From: an uncultured Clostridia bacterium
Lineage (GTDB): Bacteria > Bacillota > Clostridia > Christensenellales > Pumilibacteraceae
Direction: 5' to 3'
Assembly: GCA_934270565.1 (NCBI GenBank)
Contig: CAKQPR010000003.1
Span: forward strand, 1 to 64,000
DNA: 64,000 nucleotides
Shown one piece after another: positions 9,401-18,257 of this stretch. The notes under the pieces were generated by a model that had not been told where the DNA came from, made no database searches, and was given only the letters and a program-made list of their open reading frames with translations. Each line of letters begins with the position of its first letter. Position 1 is the first letter of the stretch. Made by a program: the position numbers and the translations under genes.

Positions 9401-9429
9401 TTGATTTTTCGTTCGGATTGTGCTAAAAT
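9401..9429 (+). promoter_or_regulatory. Promoter of rpsT
   Basis: TTGATT (9401-9406), 17-nt spacer, TAAAAT (9424-9429). The rpsT ribosome-binding site AAGGAG follows at 9462-9467. Confidence 0.65.
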
Positions 9430-9476
9430 AATTAGGCTATTGAGCTTTAATCAGAAAATCCAAGGAGAACACAACA

Positions 9477-10067
9477 GTGCCTAACATTAAATCCGCGAAA
9501 AAACGCGTCCTCGTCAACGAGAAGAAAAACGCTCAGAACAGAGTTCAGATGACGATCGTCAAGAACGCCGTCAAGAAGATCAACAACGCTATCGACACCA
9601 ACAACCTCGACGAAGCGGAGAGACTCCTCCCCGAGGTTATGTCCGTGCTCGACTCCGCGGTCGCCAAGGGCATTATGCACCGCAACACCGCAGCTAACAA
9701 GAAGTCGGGTATCGCAAAGCGCATCGCCGACGTAAAAGCGGGCAAGAAGGAAATCGTTATCAAGAAGGATAACAAGACCATCGCCGCCGAGAAAGCGAAA
9801 GCCGCTCAGGAAGCAAAGGCCGCTCAGCGCGCCGAAATAGCTAAGCGCAACGCCGAGAAGAAAGCCGCCGCCGAAGCCGCTAAAAAGGCAGAAGAAGAGG
9901 CAGCTAAGGCAGCCGCCAAAAAGCCCGCGAAGAAAACCGCAGCTAAAAAGGCTGACGACGCGGAAAAACCGGCTAAAAAGCCCGCCGCTAAGAAAGCGGA
10001 CGACGCGGAAAAGCCCGCTAAAAAACCCGCCGCTAAGAAAGCAAAGAAAACCGAGGACGCCGAGTAA
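9477..10067 (+). CDS. rpsT: 30S ribosomal protein S20 with a long Lys/Ala-rich C-terminal tail
   Basis: Residues 1 to about 86 are a complete S20 (PNIKSAKKRVLVNEKKNAQNR..., ending in the NTAANKKSGIAKRIADVK region), which binds 16S rRNA early in 30S assembly. The GTG start is set by AAGGAG nine bases upstream and by homology. Residues 87-196 are extra: first an alanine/lysine/glutamate helix-like stretch, then repeats of the type KKADDAEKPAKKPAA. This tail resembles histone H1-like bacterial proteins and doubles the normal size. The codons stay in frame to a TAA followed by a strong terminator, so it is not a frameshift artefact. The gene runs opposite to all its neighbours. Confidence 0.95.
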   Translation: MPNIKSAKKRVLVNEKKNAQNRVQMTIVKNAVKKINNAIDTNNLDEAERLLPEVMSVLDSAVAKGIMHRNTAANKKSGIAKRIADVKAGKKEIVIKKDNKTIAAEKAKAAQEAKAAQRAEIAKRNAEKKAAAEAAKKAEEEAAKAAAKKPAKKTAAKKADDAEKPAKKPAAKKADDAEKPAKKPAAKKAKKTEDAE

Positions 10068-10120
10068 TCGCCCCTCTCTTTTCGCGCGCGTTCTAACCGC
10101 TTCGCGTAAATAAAAAACAC

Positions 10121-10149
10121 ACCACCCGCCATCGGGTGGTTTTCTTTTT
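10121..10149 (+). terminator. Intrinsic terminator of rpsT
   Basis: ACCACCCG (10121-10128) pairs with CGGGTGGT (10133-10140) around a four-base loop and is followed by TTTCTTTTT. Confidence 0.9.
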
Positions 10150-11126
10150 AAATCCTGCCGACCGGCGACTTATAATGCCGCGGGCAAGTATTCGGGATAT
10201 ACCGTTCCGCTAAGTCCGTGTTCGCTCCCGCCTTGGTCTCGACTGCGCGCTTCGCGCTCCGCTCAGGATGACAAAGCTATGGAGCGTACCGCGAGGTTTA
10301 CGGGCAGGCATGTTAAGGCTTCCCCTCGGGGGAAGCCTTATAATGTCGTTTCAACTTTATAGGTAGGGGCGTTCCTCGTCCGACTAAAAACGAACTACTG
10401 CGGGTAGGTACTCGTTTGAAATATCGTTTCCCGCCTCGGTAGGGCGGGGCGCTCTCGCCCCGCCGACAGGGAACCCCTGCGGGTAAATCGGCGATGCCCG
10501 TACTTACTTTCGGTAGAACATTATAGGGGCGAACGCCCTCGTCCGCCCGCTAACAAACAGTCACGGGCAAGTATTCGTTTGAAATGTCGTTTTATGCCTC
10601 GGTAGGGCGGGGCGCCCTCGCCACGCCGACAGGGACCCCTGCGGGCAAGTCGGCGATGCCTGTACTTACAATTTAACATTATAAAACCAAGCGTAACGCT
10701 CTTTCGCCCCGTCATCTCGAGCGTAGTCGAGAGATCTCGCGGGAGCGAATTCGATAGTAAGTGAACGGTACTTTTATTTTCTTCCGTATCGTTACGTTAA
10801 GCGGCGGTCCGAGGGCGAACAGCCCTACCGTCGGCTTTGCCGACCAAATAAGGACACAATCTAAAAACCAAACATACACGACGTCATTTCGAGCGAAGGC
10901 GAAGCCGTAGTCGAGAAATCCCCTGCGGAAGTCACCCGATAATGCCTATCCTACAACATATTTCGACCTTTAAAGCGTTGCGGGGTCTGGGACACAGCCG
11001 CAAGTGTCCCAGCGGCTTTTTTGCATACTTTTTTCTCCGCTTGAAAAAAGTATGAATTCTGTTCCCTTTCTTTCTTAAAGAAAATATTTGTTACTATTTA
11101 TAAAGTAAGCCATAGCGGCAGCGCCC
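10150..11126. repeat. Intergenic repeat island 4
   Basis: No gene supported. It contains a GAGCGGAGCGCGAAGCGCGC palindrome near 10243-10265, GGGCGGGGCGC(C/T)CTCGCCC modules at about 10441 and 10605, a CTCGAGCGTAGTCGAGAGAT module near 10715, and the 'GCGTTGCGGGGTCTGGGACA' module near 10974. Near 11029-11048 is an ACTTTTTTC...GAAAAAAGT hairpin with a T/A-rich stretch that abuts the GH5 stop codon. Confidence 0.85.
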
Positions 11127-12221
11127 TTAGCGGCAGCGCTCTTCGCCCTTGATAATTCTTTCGAGGCGAGGCGTAAGTACCTTTCGCGTGTCGTCGTCCA
11201 CGAGCGAAAAACGATTGCCGTCGTTTGGCGTGGAAAGGTAATTCCACACGCAGTACGGAATACCCCACTCGCGGCAAATCGAAATCACGTCGCGCATATA
11301 ATTCTCGCGCGATTCGGGGTCTGCGTGGCGAATCGTTCCGAACTCGCCGAGCCACAGAATTTTATCGGGATTTTCGTCGCGGAATTTCTTCGCGCCCGCC
11401 ATTGCTTCGCGCAGATAATTTATGTCGATGACTGAAAAATCGCGATACGTATTCGGATTTTTGCACACGACGCGGTGATAATCGCGGTAACGTTCGACGT
11501 CCGCGCACGGATACGAAAGCGCGCGGTTGTAGTAAAGCGTGGGCGCTTGAAGCACGCCGCGCTGGTGCGTGAATTCGAACGGTTCGTACATATGGAACGT
11601 ATAAAAAACGTTCGGATCGTCGTAAGTTTTCATCTTGTCGAGCGCCCGCGCCGAATTCCACTGCGTGCCGCCGACTATAACGAGCCGCTCGGGATTAAGC
11701 CCGCGGATCGCCGCAAGCGTGCGCGCACAAAGCGCGTTCCACTTGTCCGCGTCCACGTCTCGCACCTCGTTGAGAAGCTCGAACGCGACGGACGGCTTGT
11801 CCGCGTATCTTCGTTCGAGCTCGACCCAGAGCTCCACGAACCTGTTCTGCAAAGTCTCGTCGTCGAGCAGCTGAATTTTTTCGGGAATGTCGCAATAATT
11901 GCCGACCGCCTTATGAAGGTTGAGGATCGGACGCACTCCCGCCGCCTCGCACCATTCGACGAAATCGTCGAGCTTACGGATCGTGCGTTCGCGATAAACG
12001 AACGGCGCTTCCTCAATAACGATCTGATCGAATCCGAGCCGTATATGATCGAACCCGAGCGATGCGATATAGTCTATGTCGCGGCGGGTGATAAAGCTGT
12101 CGAAATGCTCGAAGTCGCCCTCGGTGAGCGCGAGCCGCCACTCGTCGGGCAGAACGTTAAAACGCTTGTAATTCGTCAGCCAGCCGCCGATTCCCATACC
12201 TTTAATCAGTTTGTTGGTCAT
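11127..12221 (-). CDS. Glycoside hydrolase family 5-like endoglycosidase
   Basis: A 364-residue clan GH-A TIM barrel. The acid/base is E152 in ELLNEV (the usual NEP reads NEV here) and the nucleophile is E293 in ILWLGEFG. HIRLGFD and ILNLHKAVG are the barrel strands conserved in GH5 cellulases. No signal peptide is visible, so it is probably intracellular. The ATG follows AAAGGACG and overlaps the upstream AraC gene by 20 bp. The AraC protein is therefore the likely regulator of this gene. The C-terminal ERCR and stop codon fall within the adjoining repeat module, as in the HAD gene at 609. Substrate is not assigned. Confidence 0.88.
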   Translation of the reverse strand: MTNKLIKGMGIGGWLTNYKRFNVLPDEWRLALTEGDFEHFDSFITRRDIDYIASLGFDHIRLGFDQIVIEEAPFVYRERTIRKLDDFVEWCEAAGVRPILNLHKAVGNYCDIPEKIQLLDDETLQNRFVELWVELERRYADKPSVAFELLNEVRDVDADKWNALCARTLAAIRGLNPERLVIVGGTQWNSARALDKMKTYDDPNVFYTFHMYEPFEFTHQRGVLQAPTLYYNRALSYPCADVERYRDYHRVVCKNPNTYRDFSVIDINYLREAMAGAKKFRDENPDKILWLGEFGTIRHADPESRENYMRDVISICREWGIPYCVWNYLSTPNDGNRFSLVDDDTRKVLTPRLERIIKGEERCR

Positions 12222-12921
12222 TTTTCCGTCCTTTTGCGGCGTATTCGCGCGGGCTTACGCCAAATTCGGTTCTGAATTTTTTGGAAAAATAGAGCGCGTC
12301 GCCGAACCCGCAACGGTAGGCGCATTCCGAAACGGAAATCGCTTCGCCGTAGCAGTCGAACAGCTTTCGGGCGTAACTCAGTCGGGTTTTCGCGAGCGTT
12401 TTTGCGGGAGTTTCGCCGTATCTGTTGCGGTAAACCACCCTGAAACGGTCGACCGAATAGCCCATTTTCGCGATTTCGGAAGTGAGCGCGAAGTCGGGAT
12501 CGGTAAATTTTTCGCCTATCGCGCGCCTGATTTTCTCGGTTTCGTCCTCTTCCGCGTTCGGCGAAACGGCGAGCTCGACGACCGCTTCGGCAACGAACTC
12601 CGCCGCCCTCGTCTTTCCTCCGAAATACAGATCGCGCGTGAGCAGAATAAGCCTTTTCAGCTCCTCGCTCGCCGCGAACGAATTCAGCCGACACTTCACG
12701 GGAACGTAAACGCAAACGTTTTCGAACCCGCCGACCGATTTCGAGCCGTGTTTAATCCCCGCAGGCACGACGATCGCCGTTCCCGCAGAAAAAGGCACGT
12801 TGCCACGCTCGGTGACAAGGTTGCCCTCGCCGCGAAGGTACAACATCACCTCCGCCGTCTCGTGTTTATGCAAAGGGAATTCCTTGATCCCCTTCGGCGT
12901 TTGCGTTACGGTCAGCTCCAT
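12202..12921 (-). CDS. AraC-family transcriptional regulator with cupin sensor
   Basis: A 239-residue regulator. Residues of about 10-80 form a cupin (LHKHETAEVMLYLRGEG, then AGTAIVVPAGIKHGSK) that should bind a sugar. The C-terminal 100 residues hold two helix-turn-helix motifs, ending in YRCGFGDALYFSKKFRTEFG and SPREYA, the AraC signature. The ATG at 12921 is preferred to the GTG at 12927 because GAGGGG overlaps the GTG but is well spaced from the ATG. The downstream GH5 gene overlaps by 20 bp, making it the probable target. A TATAAT word lies at 12934-12939, only about 12 nt before the ATG. Confidence 0.9.
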   Translation of the reverse strand: MELTVTQTPKGIKEFPLHKHETAEVMLYLRGEGNLVTERGNVPFSAGTAIVVPAGIKHGSKSVGGFENVCVYVPVKCRLNSFAASEELKRLILLTRDLYFGGKTRAAEFVAEAVVELAVSPNAEEDETEKIRRAIGEKFTDPDFALTSEIAKMGYSVDRFRVVYRNRYGETPAKTLAKTRLSYARKLFDCYGEAISVSECAYRCGFGDALYFSKKFRTEFGVSPREYAAKGRKNDQQTD

Positions 12922-12939
12922 ATTCACCCCTCTATTATA

Positions 12940-14276
12940 TAACTTTTTTCCGATATTTTATCAGCCTTTTTCCGTCAAATATATGGAATTTTCCGACGGC
13001 AAGCCGCCATGGGGCGCGAAGCCCGCGCGGGTAAGTCGGCGATGACGGCGAGCCGCCGTTGGCAAGTCGGCGATGGCAGGGAGCCCCTGTGGGCAAGTCG
13101 GCGATGCCCGTACTTACCTTTGATAGAACAGGTAGGGGCGTTCCTCGTCCGCCCGCTGTATATAATGTTGCGGGCGGGTATTCGGGTAATACCGTTCAGC
13201 GTCAACCGAATTCGCTCCCGCGAGATCCTTACGACTGCGCGCTTCGCGCTCCGCTCAGGATGACGAGACTATTGAGCATTCCGCAAGGAGTTATAGGGCT
13301 TACCTGCCTCGATAGAACATTGCACGGGCGTTCCTCGTCCGCCCGTCGGTGAAGCCCCGATGGCAAGTCGGCGATGCCCGTACTTACCTTTGATAGAACA
13401 GGTAGGGGCGTTCCTCGTCCGCCCGCAAACCTTGCGGAACGGTACTTAGTCCCGTCATCCGGGGGCGTCAGTCGAGACCAAGGCGGGAGCAAACACGAAC
13501 GTAACGGAACGGTATACCATTAAAAACCCGCGCAAGCGGACAAAATAAGGCCCACATTGCGCGGAAGGGGCTCCCACCGCAGGTGGGTGGGGGATTGTAA
13601 AGTTGCTGTACGAATAGTAGTTTCGTTCTAACAATCCTACCGCTACTCGGTTCGCTTCGCTCACACTCGTAGCACCTCCCTTTACACAAGGGAGGCTAGA
13701 TATTGTCCGCCTTTGGCGGGTGTTCTATCATAAGGTTAAATCTTTCCGTAAGGTATTGCGAACCGCCCTACCGTCGGCTTCGCCGACAAAACAAGGTCGA
13801 GAATAGAGTAACCGGAGCTTACTCGGCTGACTTCCGCAGGGGATTTCTCCACTCCGCTTGCGCTTCGGTCGAAATGACGTTAAGAAGTGACTTTTTAAAG
13901 CCTTCCCCCTTGGGGGCGCGACGCGGCGGTGCGAAGCACCGTAAAAACAGTTCACAGGTGACTGTTTTTAGCCAAAGCGGTGAAGCAACTGTGTTGCGAG
14001 CTGTGAGGTGGATTGCCGAAGCGGTAGCGAAGGCAAGACGGATGAGGGGTCGAGCTATGACGAGCGTAACGTAAAAGACAACCCCTCATCAGTCGCTACG
14101 CGACAGGTCCCCGAGGGGAAGCCTTATAAGCGCGAATCACATTAACCTTATAAATCCAAACGAACCCGTTGTCATTTCGAGCGTAGTCGAGAAATCCCCC
14201 TGCATTAGAAACAAAAACAGTCGTACACAGATAACGCCCAAACACTCGCCCGCGGTGGCTCACCGCCCCTCTCCGT
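12940..14276. repeat. Intergenic repeat island 5
   Basis: No gene supported. A stretch of at least 60 bp (AAGTCGGCGATGCCCG... to ...CCTCGTCCGCCCG) occurs near 13096-13157 and again near 13363-13425. Other contents are the GAGCGGAGCGCGAAGCGCGC palindrome near 13240, the GGTGCGAAGCACC hairpin with AAAAACAGTT/GACTGTTTTT near 13930-13976, and one full copy of the large GATGAGGGGT / ACCCCTCATC inverted element near 13990-14130. Confidence 0.85.
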
Positions 14277-15380
14277 TTAACTTTCTCTCTCGACGCGCGT
14301 GTCGTTATCGCTTTTCGTAACGATGAACCTCGTCGCGCCGACGAACGCGTCCTCGATCGTGGGGTCGATATGCGTAGCGGTAATGATCGTCTGACAGCGC
14401 GAAAGCCGCTCGATCAGCTTCTTCTGCCGAGCCGGATCGAGCTCGCTGAAAACGTCGTCGAGCAGAAGCACGGGCGATTCGCCGGTTTCCTCTTCCATAA
14501 GGTCGAGTTGCGCGAGCTTCAGCGCAAGCGCGGCGGTGCGTTGCTGCCCCTGCGAACCGAATTTTCTCACGTCCGCGCCCCCGATAACCGCGGCGAAATC
14601 GTCCGTTTGCGGTCCGGAATGCGTAAAACCCTGCATTAAATCGCGATCGCGATCGCGCCGTAACCGATCAAGCAGATTTTTATAAAGCTCGTCGTCGGTT
14701 TCGCCCTCGATACTCTCGTAAGCGACCGTCAAAGACTCCTTGCCGTCCGTCAGAAACTCGTGCGCGGCGGCGGCAAGCGGCGAAATCCTTCTGAAAAACC
14801 CTTTTCTTGTCCGTATAAGCTTCGCGCCGGCGCGGGCAAGCTGCTCGTCCCAGACGTCAAGCGTATCGCCGTCCGCACGGCTCTTTATCAGCTTGTTGCG
14901 TTGCGCGAGCGTCTTGTTGTACCTCGACAAAAGGTAAAAATACGCGCGCGAAATCTGGCAGATCGCAATGTCGGCGAACCTTCTCCGTTCCGCGGGTCCG
15001 TCCTTGATAACGGCGGTTTCGTCGGGCGAAAACAGAACGACGGTGATCACGCCCATAAGCTCGCCGAGCTTCGTAACCTGCGCGCCGCCCACGGCAACCC
15101 GCTTGTTTTCCTTGTCGCTCAGAACGATTTCGACCTTGCGCTTGCCCGTAACGCCTTCCGCTTCCACCTTAACGCGGGCGCGGGTCTCGCCCCACCTGAT
15201 AAGCTCGCGGTCGCGCGGCGTGCGCATACTCCGCCCCACCGCCGTCAGATACACGGCTTCGAGCAGGTTTGTTTTGCCCTGCGCGTTGCTGCCCGTAAAC
15301 ACGTTTACCCCGCCCCCGAGCTCCACCTCGGCGACAGGGTAAGACCTGAAATTATTGAGCGTCACGCGCGTTATCTTCAT
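14277..15380 (-). CDS. recF: DNA replication/repair protein RecF
   Basis: A 367-residue SMC-like ATPase that helps load RecA at single-strand gaps. Walker A is GSNAQGKTNLLE (about residues 29-40), the signature region is KFGSQGQQRTAALALKLAQ, and Walker B is VLLLDDVFSELD. Length is normal. recF usually follows dnaA and dnaN beside the origin; neither is here, but the candidate origin lies 2.4 kb away on the other side of mnmE. No ribosome-binding site precedes the ATG, and a promoter ends six bases before it, so the message may be leaderless. Confidence 0.96.
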   Translation of the reverse strand: MKITRVTLNNFRSYPVAEVELGGGVNVFTGSNAQGKTNLLEAVYLTAVGRSMRTPRDRELIRWGETRARVKVEAEGVTGKRKVEIVLSDKENKRVAVGGAQVTKLGELMGVITVVLFSPDETAVIKDGPAERRRFADIAICQISRAYFYLLSRYNKTLAQRNKLIKSRADGDTLDVWDEQLARAGAKLIRTRKGFFRRISPLAAAAHEFLTDGKESLTVAYESIEGETDDELYKNLLDRLRRDRDRDLMQGFTHSGPQTDDFAAVIGGADVRKFGSQGQQRTAALALKLAQLDLMEEETGESPVLLLDDVFSELDPARQKKLIERLSRCQTIITATHIDPTIEDAFVGATRFIVTKSDNDTRVERES

Positions 15381-15386
15381 AACGCT

Positions 15387-15415
15387 ATTATATCACTAAA
15401 TCCCGCTAAAAGCAA
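15387..15415 (-). promoter_or_regulatory. Promoter of recF, placed for a leaderless transcript
   Basis: On the minus strand, TTGCTT (15410-15415), 17-nt spacer, TATAAT (15387-15392). Only six bases separate the -10 box from the recF ATG, so transcription would start at or next to the start codon. Confidence 0.6.
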
Positions 15416-15904
15416 GAAAAATCTACGTTCCCTCGGACTTTTCAATCCCTACAATTCAAGGCTTCCCCTTTGTGGATTCTCTCCGAGCGCGCGACCTTTT
15501 GTAAGGCTTCCCCTTGGGGGAAAGGCTTTAAAAGGTAACGGGCTTCCCTATTTGTCGCGTCCAAGCGTGGTAGGGGCGTTCCTCGTCCGCTCAAGGGTAT
15601 ACTGTTTGAGTACAACGATACTTTGACGGGCGTAAAACCGCTTCGGTAGGGCGGGACGCCCTCGTCCCGCCGCCAACCTTGCGAAACACTCCTTAGCCTC
15701 GTCATCTCGAGCGTAGTCGAGAGATCTCGCGGGAGCGAATACGATCCCCTCGAAACGCGCCTTAGCCCCGTCATCTCGAGCGAAGTCGAGAGATCTCGCG
15801 GGAGCGAATACGATCCCCTCGGAACGGTATTACCCGAATACTCGCCCACGGCGGCTCGCCGTCATCTCCGACTTGCCCGCACGGGCTCCACGCCCCATAT
15901 GGTC
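15416..15904. repeat. Intergenic repeat island 6
   Basis: Two adjacent near-identical units (TCATCTCGAGCG(T/A)AGTCG followed by AGAGATCTCGCGGGAGCG, about 15700-15740 and 15768-15808), plus GGGGCGTTCCTCGTCC and GGGCGGGACGCCCTCGTCCC modules. It ends at the smpB stop codon. No gene seen. Confidence 0.85.
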
Positions 15905-16366
15905 TCACCTACTTCCCTTATAATTCGCGATATCTCGTTGAGCCTGACGGTCAAGATCGCGTTCGCGGATTGTTTGTTTTTTGTCGTAACTATGTTTACC
16001 TTTGCAGAGTCCGAGCTCGATTTTCAGAAATCTTCCCTTAAAATAGGCTTTAAGAGGCACGAGGGTATATCCTTTCTCACGAACCTTGCCGATAAGCCGA
16101 TTTATTTCCTTTTTATGGAGCAATAAATTTTTATCGCGGAGCGGGTCGGGATTGAACGCCGAGCCCTTTTCATACGGCGCGATACGGCAATTTTTGAGCG
16201 TGATCCCGCCGTTTTCGATAAAACAGAACGCGTCCGCGACGTTGATATGTCCTAATTTCGCGGACTTGACTTCCGAGCCCGACAGCGAAATGCCCGCTTC
16301 GAACGTTTCCTCTATAAAATAATCGAACCGCGCCTTTCTGTTGACGGCGACTTCCTTGATACCCAT
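15905..16366 (-). CDS. smpB: SsrA (tmRNA)-binding protein SmpB
   Basis: A 153-residue protein that delivers tmRNA to stalled ribosomes. Family segments are NRKARFDYFIEETFEAGI, LSGSEVKSAK, HINVADAF, LLLHKKEI, GYTLVPLKAYFK and the basic tail GKHSYDKKQTIRERD. Length is normal. It follows mnmE by three bases and must be cotranscribed with it. No tmRNA gene was found in this window. Confidence 0.97.
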   Translation of the reverse strand: MGIKEVAVNRKARFDYFIEETFEAGISLSGSEVKSAKLGHINVADAFCFIENGGITLKNCRIAPYEKGSAFNPDPLRDKNLLLHKKEINRLIGKVREKGYTLVPLKAYFKGRFLKIELGLCKGKHSYDKKQTIRERDLDRQAQRDIANYKGSR

Positions 16367-16369
16367 AGT

Positions 16370-17692
16370 TTACTTCCCCACGCAGAAATTTTTGAAAATC
16401 TCTTCGGCGAGCGCGTCCGAACCGGTAATTCCGGTTATTCTGCCGAGCGCGGTAAACGCCTCGTAAAGCTCCATCGAAACGACGTCGAGCGTGTACTCAT
16501 CGCACGCGTCGAGGGCGCGTAAAACCGCCGAATAACTCTCCGTAGCGGCGGCGTTCTGCCGCGCGTTGTTGAGCGAAACCGCGCCGACCGCTCCCACGCC
16601 GCTTGCCTTGAAAATCGCCTCTTTAAGATCTTCCGTGCCCGTGCCTTTGAGAGCGCTCACCCCGAGCGAAAACTCCTTTTCCTTATTATATAGGTCTATT
16701 TTATTCTCCGCAACGATCACTTCGCCGCAAGCTTTTTTCCTTATTTCGTCGATAAAAAAGTCCTTGTTTTCTTCGCCCGCGTCTATAACGATAACCGTTA
16801 CGTCCGCTTGTTTTACGGCGTTTTCGGCGCGCTCTACGCCCATTTTTTCGGGCAGAGACTCGGCTTCGCGTATACCGGCGGTATCGGTAAGGTTAAACCT
16901 CACCCCGCGATAAACGTAACTTTCGGTAAGCGTGTCGCGCGTCGTTCCCTTTTCGGCGGTAACTATCGCGCGGTCGTAGCCGAGAAGCGCGTTCATAAGA
17001 CTGCTTTTACCCGCGTTCGGCTTGCCCGCAAGCGCGACCGACACTCCGTCTCTTATAAGCCTTCCCGATTTATATGTCGAAATCAGCTCGCCGAGCTCCT
17101 TTTTTACTTCGTAAATGCGTTTTTTTACCTCTTCGGTCGTTTCTTCCTCGACCTCTTCTTCGGGATAATCGAGCGGCGCTTCGATCACCGAACGAGCCGT
17201 GATTATCTTCTTTTGAATATCCTCTATTCTTGCCCTGAGCCCACCCGTCAGTAGCGAGAACGCTCCGCGAAGCTCGGCGGTCGTAACCGCGTTTATGATA
17301 TCGCAAACGCCTTCCGCTTCGGTGAGGTCCATTTTTCCGTTCATGAACGCGCGCGCGGTGAAATCCCCGCCTTCCGCGTAAGTGAATCCGAGGTTATCGA
17401 CCGCGTAATCTACTATTCCGTTTAGCAGCGCGTAACTTCCGTGACAGTAAATCTCGACGCTTTCTTCGCCGGTATAACTCTTCCCTTCCTCGAAATAAAC
17501 AGCCATCGCCTCGTCGCGGTAATCGCCCGCTTCAATAACGCCGTATTCCATTCTCCTCGGCGTTGTGAGCTTACGCGAAAAAATGCGGTTTACTCCATCT
17601 CTGACGTTTTTGCCGCTTATCCTTATTATTCCGATCGCTCCCGTTCCCGCGGGGGTGGCGATCGCTATTATCGTCTTTTCTCTGTCCGTCAT
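16370..17692 (-). CDS. mnmE: tRNA modification GTPase MnmE (TrmE)
   Basis: A 440-residue GTPase that with MnmG modifies the wobble uridine of certain tRNAs. The N-terminal folate-binding domain begins TIIAIATPAGTGAIGIIRISG. The G domain at about residues 215-370 has GKPNAGKSS (G1), DTAG (G3) and ENKID (NKxD). The protein ends FCVGK, matching the C-terminal C(I/L/V)GK catalytic motif. The ATG at 17692 follows AAGGTG and matches the family start; the 27 codons upstream are not conserved. mnmE is normally beside oriC, and here the AT-rich DnaA-box region begins within 80 bp of its start. mnmG and rsmG do not accompany it. Confidence 0.97.
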   Translation of the reverse strand: MTDREKTIIAIATPAGTGAIGIIRISGKNVRDGVNRIFSRKLTTPRRMEYGVIEAGDYRDEAMAVYFEEGKSYTGEESVEIYCHGSYALLNGIVDYAVDNLGFTYAEGGDFTARAFMNGKMDLTEAEGVCDIINAVTTAELRGAFSLLTGGLRARIEDIQKKIITARSVIEAPLDYPEEEVEEETTEEVKKRIYEVKKELGELISTYKSGRLIRDGVSVALAGKPNAGKSSLMNALLGYDRAIVTAEKGTTRDTLTESYVYRGVRFNLTDTAGIREAESLPEKMGVERAENAVKQADVTVIVIDAGEENKDFFIDEIRKKACGEVIVAENKIDLYNKEKEFSLGVSALKGTGTEDLKEAIFKASGVGAVGAVSLNNARQNAAATESYSAVLRALDACDEYTLDVVSMELYEAFTALGRITGITGSDALAEEIFKNFCVGK

Positions 17693-17716
17693 AAATTTCA
17701 CCTTGAAATCCCTATC

Positions 17717-17745
17717 ATTATACTTGAAAAACGCCGCTTTGTCAA
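17717..17745 (-). promoter_or_regulatory. Promoter of mnmE-smpB
   Basis: On the minus strand, TTGACA (17740-17745), 17-nt spacer, TATAAT (17717-17722): a consensus sigma-A promoter at the edge of the candidate origin. Confidence 0.85.
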
Positions 17746-18215
17746 TCGTTGAAACTCTCTCCGATTTATCCACAATTCTTTTTTCCTCTCATTCCGATTT
17801 TCTCATACACCCTTTTTCTCGTAGCATATAATGTTTATTTTAAATAATAGTATAAGTATAAGTAGTGTTTCGGGATAAGTGGATAATTTTTTACGACCCT
17901 TGTAGACCACAAGATAAGGAAATTTTTAGTCGAAGACGAAAATTAAAACCGCAAGATATTGATTTGGTAACGAAAAAGTAATTTTGTAGATTCCGCGTGG
18001 AAAAAAGAGGATAAACTGTGGACAAAAAAGACCGCTTGTGGAAAAAAAACAAACCCCGCAACTCGGCAAAAAAGAAAAAATAAGAGTGAAAAACGGTAAT
18101 AAAAAGTTATCCACTCAATTATTCACACTGTGGATAACTTTATAAAACGAATTGTAGATAACTTAAATTTTCTGTGGGTTTATCGTTTAAACAAAAGGAA
18201 AGTAACTATGATTAA
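17746..18215. other. Candidate chromosomal replication origin (oriC)
   Basis: A 470-bp AT-rich, gene-free and repeat-free stretch. Perfect DnaA boxes are TTATCCACA at 17766-17774 and TGTGGATAA at 18129-18137. One-mismatch boxes lie at 17878-17886, 18017-18025, 18037-18045, 18107-18115, 18119-18127 and 18153-18161. A very AT-rich segment at 17821-17870 could be the unwinding element. mnmE and recF lie to the left. Genes to the left run leftward almost without exception, and genes from 28 kb on run mostly rightward. dnaA itself is not in the window. Confidence 0.75.
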
Positions 18216-18222
18216 AAAAAAA

Positions 18223-18257
18223 GCGTCCTTTCGTGTAAACGAAAAACGCCCTTTTTT
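18223..18257 (+). terminator. Terminator-like hairpin at the right end of the origin region
   Basis: GCGT/ACGC and TTTCGT/ACGAAA pair around GTAA and are followed by CCTTTTTT. The right half is shared with the repeat island that begins here, so it may be a repeat boundary and not a gene terminator. An 18-codon frame with AAAGGAAA before its ATG (18208) runs through it. Confidence 0.45.

Noticed and set aside
17565..17831. An 88-codon plus-strand frame across the mnmE start and the origin region
   Set aside because: It is antisense to mnmE and then runs into DnaA boxes; no ribosome-binding site.
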